A stretch of 5,188 bases of DNA. Origin: Acidobacteriota bacterium. GTDB lineage: Bacteria; Acidobacteriota; Vicinamibacteria; Vicinamibacterales; UBA8438. Below the pieces are notes generated by a model that saw only the letters and a list, made by a program, of their open reading frames with translations, had not been told where the DNA came from and ran no database searches. Of this stretch, positions 1 to 5,188 are shown one piece after another. Where the stretch lies: positions 1 to 5,188 of the forward strand of contig SXOW01000229.1 of the NCBI GenBank assembly GCA_005778315.1. Direction: 5' to 3'. Every line of letters begins with the position of its first letter. The stretch's first letter is position 1. Position numbers and translations under genes: made by a program.

Positions 1-712
<712 letters not shown>

Positions 713-751
713 GTCGACGCTGTCCAGGCACGCTGTGGCCGTGGAGACGAT

Positions 752-755
752 AGGA
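752..755 (+). promoter_or_regulatory. Ribosome binding site for the Rieske gene
   Basis: AGGA lies 7 nt before the ATG at 763 and supports that start, and so the long N-terminal tail, over the internal ATG at 949. A second purine-rich core, GGAGA at 743-747, lies upstream and is spaced 9 nt (counted from GGAG) from an out-of-frame ATG at 756. Confidence 0.55.
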
Positions 756-762
756 ATGCAGA

Positions 763-1440
763 ATGGCTGACGAACCGAAGACCCACGCCCCAGAGACACC
801 GGCGGTCCCGGCCGTGGCGGCGAAGCCTGCGGCGGCGAAACCGGCCGCTATACTAGACAACGACACGAAGCTGGCCGGCCGGACGACGAGCCCAGCCGCC
901 AGAGTCGCCAAGGAGGCCCCGGCCGGCGAGGACGATTCGTCGCCGCTCATGGGGCGTCGCGGCTGGATGGGGCTGGCATGGGGCGCGTTTACCGCCGCCA
1001 ACGCGGGATGCCTGGCGGCCACCGGCCGTTTCATGTTCCCGAACGTGCTGAATGAGCCTCCCACCCAGTTCACGGTGGGGTTCCCTGCTGACTATGGGGT
1101 TGGCGTCGACGAACGATTCAAGGACACGCGAGGGGTCTGGATCGTGCGCACCGAGAACGACTACGCCCACGAAGTACCAGGATTCTACGCGTTGTTTTCC
1201 ATCTGCACGCACCTGGGGTGTACGCCAAACTGGCTGTCGGCGGAGAACAAGTTCAAATGCCCCTGCCACGGCAGCGGCTTCCGGCCGACCGGGATCAACT
1301 TCGAGGGGCCAGCCCCCCGACCGCTGGAACGTACGCGCATCGCGCTGGCCGAAGATGGCCAGATCTTGATCGACAAAGGGGTGAAGTTCCAGGAGGAACT
1401 GGGCGCGTGGACCAACCCGGATTCGTTCCTCCCACTCTGA
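763..1440 (+). CDS. Rieske iron-sulfur subunit of the cytochrome bc complex
   Basis: 225 residues. This is the [2Fe-2S] protein that takes one electron from quinol at the Qo site and passes it to the c-type cytochrome. Both cluster loops are intact: Cys148-Thr-His150-Leu-Gly-Cys153 and Cys166-Pro-Cys168-His169-Gly-Ser. Cys148, His150, Cys166 and His169 are the expected ligands, and Cys153/Cys168 the expected disulfide, which implies a high-potential Rieske cluster. A twin arginine (Arg65-Arg66, in MGRRGWMG) precedes a hydrophobic segment at about 67-90, consistent with an uncleaved Tat signal-anchor. The globular domain (about 102-225) would face the periplasm. The first 62 residues are unusual: rich in Ala, Pro and Lys, with a duplicated Ala-Ala-Lys-Pro-Ala unit (817-831 and 832-846), and predicted to be a disordered cytoplasmic tail. 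The start at 763 is chosen because AGGA lies 7 nt upstream; ATG 949 (Met63), just before the twin arginine, is a weaker alternative. The next gene follows after 65 bp. Confidence 0.96.
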   Translation: MADEPKTHAPETPAVPAVAAKPAAAKPAAILDNDTKLAGRTTSPAARVAKEAPAGEDDSSPLMGRRGWMGLAWGAFTAANAGCLAATGRFMFPNVLNEPPTQFTVGFPADYGVGVDERFKDTRGVWIVRTENDYAHEVPGFYALFSICTHLGCTPNWLSAENKFKCPCHGSGFRPTGINFEGPAPRPLERTRIALAEDGQILIDKGVKFQEELGAWTNPDSFLPL

Positions 1441-1505
1441 TTGCAGTACGGCGCTTCGACATCCAGACACCACATTGACGTTCGTGCACAGACGCTAACC
1501 GACAC

Positions 1506-2318
1506 ATGGCTACCAAGACCATCGAACCGAAAGCCCCTGCGCTCGTCCGCGCGTGGGACTGGATTACTGAGACGCAGGTCTGGACATCGATATTCCGGCA
1601 CACCGCACCGATCAACGACAAGAACCGTGTGTTGGTCATGCTGTCGAATGTCTTCCTGCATATGCATCCGGTACGTTTGCGGAAGTCCGGCGTTCGACTT
1701 CGCTACACGTGGTGCATGGGCGGCATCAGCTTCTTCCTGTTTCTGGTGTTGACGTTCACCGGGTTGCTGCTGATGTTCTACTACCGGCCGACCCTCGAGT
1801 ACGCGTACTCGGACATCGTCGGCCTGCGTGAGCACGTGCCACTGGGGATCATGCGTGAGATGCATCGGTGGGGCGCCCACGCGATGGTCATCACGGTCTG
1901 GCTGCACATGTTCCGGGTGTTCATGACCGGGTCCTACAAACCGCCACGGGAGTTCAACTGGAACGTCGGCGTCATCATGCTGGTGCTGACGTTGCTGCTC
2001 TCGTTCACGGGGTACCTGTTGCCCTGGGATCAACTGGCCGTGTGGGCGATTACGGTCGGCTCGAACATGGCCCGTGCGACGCCACTGGCTGGCTATGAGG
2101 GTCCCGGCGCCCAGTTCATGACGCTGGGCGGCGTGCCGCTGGTGCACCAGGCGGACGACGCGCGGTTCGCGCTGCTCGGCGGAACGGTCGTCGGGGAGGG
2201 GGCGTTGCTGCGGTTCTACGTGCTGCACTGCGTGGCACTGCCGCTCGTGATCGGGTTTCTGATGGCGGTGCACTTCTGGCGGGTGCGCAAAGACGGCGGC
2301 ATCTCCGGGCCGCTCTAG
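1506..2318 (+). CDS. Cytochrome b N-terminal subunit, b6-like
   Basis: 270 residues; the diheme core subunit of a split cytochrome b. Four membrane helices are visible: A about 70-92, B about 115-140, C about 153-173, D about 238-259. Heme ligands are His120 and His134 in helix B (14 apart) and His241 and His256 in helix D (15 apart). The 15-residue spacing in helix D is the b6f-type value; classical bc1 cytochrome b has 14. The protein ends in ISGPL, as plant cytochrome b6 does, and shares the PWDQ motif (173-176) and YYRP (92-95). Cys70, in WCMGGIS, aligns without gaps to Cys35 of cytochrome b6, which covalently holds heme c_i, so a third heme is likely. An N-terminal extension of about 35 residues and a longer C-D loop (about 185-235) distinguish it from cytochrome b6. 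No clear Shine-Dalgarno sequence precedes the ATG, so translation may be coupled to the upstream gene. The C-terminal half follows after 23 bp. Confidence 0.96.
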   Translation: MATKTIEPKAPALVRAWDWITETQVWTSIFRHTAPINDKNRVLVMLSNVFLHMHPVRLRKSGVRLRYTWCMGGISFFLFLVLTFTGLLLMFYYRPTLEYAYSDIVGLREHVPLGIMREMHRWGAHAMVITVWLHMFRVFMTGSYKPPREFNWNVGVIMLVLTLLLSFTGYLLPWDQLAVWAITVGSNMARATPLAGYEGPGAQFMTLGGVPLVHQADDARFALLGGTVVGEGALLRFYVLHCVALPLVIGFLMAVHFWRVRKDGGISGPL

Positions 2319-2341
2319 ACTCGTTGACCGGATAACGACTT

Positions 2342-3418
2342 ATGACCGCGCTGAAGAGCTTTATCGACCTGGTCGCCGACCCGCGGCTGTTCTTCGCCAT
2401 GACGACCGTGGCGCTGGTGCTCGTGGTATGGAAACGCGAGGCGTTCTCCAGCAACCGCTGGGGCTGGGGGCTGATGGTCTTGTTGGCCATCTTCTTCGGG
2501 TTCGGGCTGACTGACGAGAACTTCGTGAAGATCATCGCCAAGCCGGACAATGTTCCGATCGTGGCCTTGATCTTCCTGCTGGTTTTCTTCACCTGGTACT
2601 CGATGCGAGAAGCGGTGCATAACGACCGCCGGATCGCGGCGGGGAAGCCCCCGGTGGAGAAGGACGAGTCAGATCGTGTCTGGACCTGGCCGGATCTCGT
2701 CTACACCGAATTGATCTCGATGGTCGTCTGCATGGTGGTGCTCATCGTCTGGTCGATCCTGCTCGAAGCGCCAATCGAGCAGCCGGCCAACAACGCCAAC
2801 ACGCCAAACCCATCGAAGGCGCCCTGGTATTTCCTTGGGCTGCAGGAGATGCTGGTCTACTTTGATCCCTGGCTGGCCGGCGTCGTGCTGCCCGGGCTCA
2901 TCATTGTCGGGTTGATGGCGATCCCGTACGTCGACAAGAATCCGAATGGGAACGGGTACTACACGTTCCGCGAGCGAAAGGCCGAGATCACGATCTTTCT
3001 CTTCGGGTTCGTGGTGCTGTGGTCGTCACTGATTGTGCTCGGGACGTTCCTGCGTGGTCCGAACTGGAATTTCTTTGGACCATTCGAGTACTGGGACATC
3101 CACAAGCTGGAGGCGCTGACCAACGTCCAGTTGTCGGAGTACATCTGGGTGCGTGGACTCGGGATGGCGTTGCCGGACAACTGGTTCATTCGGGAGATGT
3201 TCGGGCTCGCGCTCACGTTGTTCTATGTTGTCGGGCTTCCCGTTCTGCTGGCCAAGAAGGGGCTCGTCAAGTACTACGAGAAACTGGGCCCAACGCGGTA
3301 CTACGTCGCCGTGTTGCTGTTTCTGTCCATGCTGTCGCTCCCGGTAAAGATGCTGATGCGCTGGGTGTTCAATCTGAAGTACATCGTGTCGATCCCGGAG
3401 TTCTTTCTCAATATTTAG
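2342..3418 (+). CDS. Cytochrome b C-terminal subunit, extended subunit IV-like
   Basis: 358 residues, against about 160 for b6f subunit IV. The recognisable core is about 115-240: helix E at about 118-140, the Qo-site motif Ala160-Pro-Trp-Tyr163 in KAPWYFLGLQEM, helix F at about 177-198 and helix G at about 214-238. The canonical motif is Pro-Glu-Trp-Tyr; here Pro occupies the place of the Glu that serves as a proton acceptor. I know this Lys-Ala-Pro-Trp-Tyr form from cytochrome b C-terminal proteins of environmental phyla, so it looks like a family trait rather than a mutation. Added to the core are three predicted helices at the N terminus (about 16-30, 40-56, 70-87) and two at the C terminus (about 282-304, 316-337), plus a probably periplasmic Trp/Phe-rich loop (240-270) with GPFEYWDIHK. 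The extra helices could bind the cytochrome c subunit or quinone; this is inference. The ATG at 2342 is the first in frame, with only a weak CCGGAT upstream; coupling to the previous gene is likely. Confidence 0.92.
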   Translation: MTALKSFIDLVADPRLFFAMTTVALVLVVWKREAFSSNRWGWGLMVLLAIFFGFGLTDENFVKIIAKPDNVPIVALIFLLVFFTWYSMREAVHNDRRIAAGKPPVEKDESDRVWTWPDLVYTELISMVVCMVVLIVWSILLEAPIEQPANNANTPNPSKAPWYFLGLQEMLVYFDPWLAGVVLPGLIIVGLMAIPYVDKNPNGNGYYTFRERKAEITIFLFGFVVLWSSLIVLGTFLRGPNWNFFGPFEYWDIHKLEALTNVQLSEYIWVRGLGMALPDNWFIREMFGLALTLFYVVGLPVLLAKKGLVKYYEKLGPTRYYVAVLLFLSMLSLPVKMLMRWVFNLKYIVSIPEFFLNI

Positions 3419-3434
3419 GAACCTTGACCTTGAG

Positions 3435-3450
3435 GCCGTCTTCGGACGGC
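3435..3450 (+). promoter_or_regulatory. Intergenic hairpin with UUCG tetraloop
   Basis: GCCGTC-TTCG-GACGGC forms a perfect 6-bp stem closed by C-G around a UUCG loop, an exceptionally stable tetraloop in RNA. It lies in the 45-bp gap between the cytochrome b C-terminal gene and the cytochrome c gene, ending 13 nt before the ATG at 3464. No T-tract follows, so it is not a canonical intrinsic terminator. It could protect or mark an mRNA processing end, or set the relative output of the last gene by shaping its ribosome-binding region; both are inference. Confidence 0.6.
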
Positions 3451-3463
3451 GAGATGTTGCGCC

Positions 3464-5188
3464 ATGGCAGATAAGCGGGCAGTCGGACACGCCTACAACA
3501 TCGATTTCCTGAACGTGGTCTTCGCCGCGTGCAGCCTGTTCGTGCTGTTCTCGACCGTCTGGATGGTCTGGGACGACTACGATCGGGAGTGGAAGAACTA
3601 CCAACGCCAGTTTTCGCAGCTCGAGCTGGAGGTCGCCCGGCTGGGGCTGGAGCAGGCGGAAGCGGGTGTCGACCAGACGCGACTGGCCGAGCTGACGGCG
3701 GCACGGCAGGCGGCTGGGCAACAGGCGGCGGCGAGCGCCGATCAGATCGCGGACCTCGAGAGCCAACTGGCCGAAGTCGAGCGGCAATTGTTCTTGGCGA
3801 CGCAGAACTACCAGTTCTTCAAGGCGAACTACGACGTCGAGCGCTACGCCTTCGAGGTGGAACGGGACGCAGCGCACGCGGCCCACGCGGAAGAGCCATC
3901 CGAGTTTGAAGACGAAGAGGCTATTGCCGCCCAGTACGACGAGTGGGTAGCGCTGGGACTCGACGTGGAATCTCTGGAAGCGCAGCGCCAAGCCCTGCGC
4001 GCTCAGATCAATGCGATCAACGCAGAGGTTGACGCGGTCGACGACCAGATCGCCGAGCTGACAGGAGAAACCGAGCGCCTGCAGGGCCTTGTGGGCGATC
4101 TGCAGCCGAGTCTGATCAATGACTATCTCTTGAATGCCCCGATGATCGACTTCATGGCGCCGACCTTGACGGTCCGGCAGGTCGTGACGCCCGACATGGT
4201 CGACGACGTGAATTTCACGCGGGTGTCCAAGATCGATCGGTGCCAGACGTGCCACTTGGCGATCGACCGGCTCGGCTACGAGGAGTACCCGCAACCGTTC
4301 CGCACCCATCCCAACCTTGATGCCTATGTCGGCAGCGGGTCGCCACACCCGGTCGAGTCGACCGGGTGCACCGTCTGTCACGAGGGGATGGGACAGTCGA
4401 TTTCATTTATCGATGTGGCGCACAGCCCCTCGGGCCCAGAGCAGATGGCGGAGTGGGAAGAAAAGTATCACTGGGAGGAATCGCATCTGTGGGACTACCC
4501 GATGCTCCCGACCAACATGACCGAGGCCTCGTGCGCCAAGTGCCACAAAGAGGAGACCTTCGTCCCGGATGCGCCCAATTTGAACCTCGCGTACGGGATG
4601 TATGAGCGGGCCGGCTGCTACGCCTGCCACAACACCCGTGGATTCCAGGGGCTGCGAAAGCCGGGACCGAGTCTGACCAAGATTGCCTCGAAACTCGACC
4701 AGCAATGGGTGGAGGACTGGATTCGCGATCCCCGGTCCGTCAAGGCGAGCACCTGGATGCCGCGTGTCTGGTACAACTCGAACACGGACACGCCTGAGTA
4801 CGCAGTCCGAAACGAAGTTGAGATTGGCGCCGTGACCGCCTATCTGTTCGCCAACTCGGTGGAACACGAGTTGGCCGTGCCCAGTCCCGCCCGAGGTGAC
4901 GCTGCCAACGGGCAGCGCATCGTGGAGTCCGTCGGCTGTCTGGCGTGTCACATTACCGGCAACGAGACCAGGGAAGATGCAGGCCCGCGGCGAACGTTCG
5001 GGCAGCCGCTCCAGGCGATCGGCGACAAGACCAGCTTCGAGTGGCTCTTCGATTGGGTCCGCGACCCGAAACACTACAGTGCCGAAACCTACATGCCTGA
5101 CATGCGTCTGACCGACAGCGAGGTGGCTGACGTCGCGACGTACTTGTCTGGGCTGACGGGCGGGAGGCCGGCGGCGGCCGCGGCCACC
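3464..5188 (+). CDS. Membrane-anchored coiled-coil multiheme cytochrome c, 3' partial
   Basis: Open for 575 codons to the right edge without a stop. Residues 1-14 are predicted cytoplasmic, 15-37 a single membrane helix, and the rest periplasmic. About 43-212 is Glu/Gln/Leu/Ala-rich with heptad-like spacing, a coiled coil in two parts (about 43-130 and 153-212) separated by an acidic break (138-152). Five CXXCH heme sites follow: Cys260, Cys302, Cys357, Cys385 and Cys492. The first three lie in a multiheme region with His282, His295, His320, His336 and His341 as candidate distal ligands. The last two each start a class-I-like monoheme domain: heme 4 with Met432 (TWMPRVW), heme 5 with Met544 or Met547 (TYMPDMRLT). 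The shared W-x-x-D-W-[IV]-R-D-P motif (415-423; 526-534) indicates that the domains are duplicates. By position it replaces cytochrome c1/f as electron acceptor of the Rieske protein. Residues 566-575 are a Gly/Pro/Ala linker, so more domains may follow. The ATG at 3464 has only a weak GGCGAGA upstream. Function is inferred from context; the heme motifs are direct. Confidence 0.93.
   Translation, partial: MADKRAVGHAYNIDFLNVVFAACSLFVLFSTVWMVWDDYDREWKNYQRQFSQLELEVARLGLEQAEAGVDQTRLAELTAARQAAGQQAAASADQIADLESQLAEVERQLFLATQNYQFFKANYDVERYAFEVERDAAHAAHAEEPSEFEDEEAIAAQYDEWVALGLDVESLEAQRQALRAQINAINAEVDAVDDQIAELTGETERLQGLVGDLQPSLINDYLLNAPMIDFMAPTLTVRQVVTPDMVDDVNFTRVSKIDRCQTCHLAIDRLGYEEYPQPFRTHPNLDAYVGSGSPHPVESTGCTVCHEGMGQSISFIDVAHSPSGPEQMAEWEEKYHWEESHLWDYPMLPTNMTEASCAKCHKEETFVPDAPNLNLAYGMYERAGCYACHNTRGFQGLRKPGPSLTKIASKLDQQWVEDWIRDPRSVKASTWMPRVWYNSNTDTPEYAVRNEVEIGAVTAYLFANSVEHELAVPSPARGDAANGQRIVESVGCLACHITGNETREDAGPRRTFGQPLQAIGDKTSFEWLFDWVRDPKHYSAETYMPDMRLTDSEVADVATYLSGLTGGRPAAAAAT
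4346..4368. repeat. Near-perfect palindrome inside the cytochrome c gene
   Basis: Two 11-bp arms, CACCCGGTCGA (4346-4356) and TCGACCGGGTG (4358-4368), are exact reverse complements around a single G at 4357. As RNA this gives a 9-bp stem with a 5-nt loop. It lies in the coding sequence immediately before the second heme motif and overlaps the first two bases of the Cys302 codon. No function is assigned. Confidence 0.7.

Noticed and set aside
849..854. TATACT, resembling a -10 promoter element, inside the Rieske gene
   Set aside because: No matching -35 element at about 17 bp upstream, and it lies in the coding sequence for the N-terminal tail.
910..916. Perfect Shine-Dalgarno-like AAGGAGG inside the Rieske gene
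   Set aside because: No start codon within the usual 5-12 nt; the next in-frame ATG (949) is 32 nt away. It encodes Lys-Glu-Ala in the tail.
1475..1480. TTGACG, resembling a -35 element, in the gap before the cytochrome b6-like gene
   Set aside because: No -10-like hexamer at 16-18 bp downstream; the nearest candidate, GCTAAC, is too close and a poor match.
1185..2273. Minus-strand open frame (362 codons) opposite the Rieske and cytochrome b6-like genes
   Set aside because: His/Gln/Arg-rich composition without domains, and fully antisense to conserved genes; a coding shadow.
2319..2341. Possible frameshift splitting a single cytochrome b gene
   Set aside because: The first half ends at a natural b6-type C terminus (ISGPL) and the second begins with its own ATG and extra helices, so this is a genuine two-gene arrangement.
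3026..4381. Long minus-strand open frame (451 codons) opposite the cytochrome b C-terminal and cytochrome c genes
   Set aside because: It lies antisense to two genes with clear family motifs; its product is rich in Arg, Gln, His and Val with no recognisable domain, as expected for the complement of GC-rich coding DNA.

Overview
The window carries five consecutive plus-strand genes: a HEAT-repeat protein (cut by the left edge), a Rieske iron-sulfur protein, the N-terminal (b6-like) half of cytochrome b, an enlarged C-terminal half of cytochrome b, and a multiheme membrane-anchored cytochrome c (cut by the right edge). Gaps between them are 50, 65, 23 and 45 bp. There is no strong promoter or terminator inside, so the set reads as one operon. 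It encodes a Rieske/cytochrome b quinol:cytochrome c oxidoreductase (a bc complex).

Organism: a high-GC, Gram-negative-type or otherwise c-type-cytochrome-exporting bacterium with a respiratory life style. The split cytochrome b, the b6-type helix-D histidine spacing, the degenerate Qo motif (Ala-Pro-Trp-Tyr instead of Pro-Glu-Trp-Tyr) and the multiheme c subunit are, from general knowledge, reminiscent of complexes in deep-branching or environmental phyla such as Planctomycetota, Acidobacteriota, Nitrospirota and related candidate phyla. The sequence alone does not decide between these. No photosynthesis genes are present.

Layout: 1-712 HEAT-repeat protein with an in-frame 9-bp minisatellite; 763-1440 Rieske protein with a long Ala/Pro/Lys-rich N-terminal tail before its membrane anchor; 1506-2318 cytochrome b6-like subunit with four heme-ligand histidines and a cysteine aligned with the heme c_i (c_n) attachment cysteine of cytochrome b6; 2342-3418 cytochrome b C-terminal subunit with about eight predicted membrane helices, clearly more than the three of b6f subunit IV; a 6-bp stem with a UUCG tetraloop in the gap at 3435-3450; and 3464 to the right edge, an open frame of 575 codons with one N-terminal membrane helix, a periplasmic coiled coil of about 170 residues, three CXXCH hemes in a multiheme region and two class-I-like monoheme domains.

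Inferred electron path: quinol (probably menaquinone) is oxidised at the Qo site between the cytochrome b halves and the Rieske cluster. One electron goes through the two b hemes, and possibly heme c_i, to the Qi site. The other goes from the Rieske cluster to the multiheme cytochrome, which would replace cytochrome c1/f and may also act as its own tethered electron carrier. The HEAT protein is probably an accessory or assembly partner; that is inference from position only. The most unusual element is the coiled-coil multiheme cytochrome. The complex is recognisable as a family rather than wholly new, but its c subunit and the extended cytochrome b half are poorly described.
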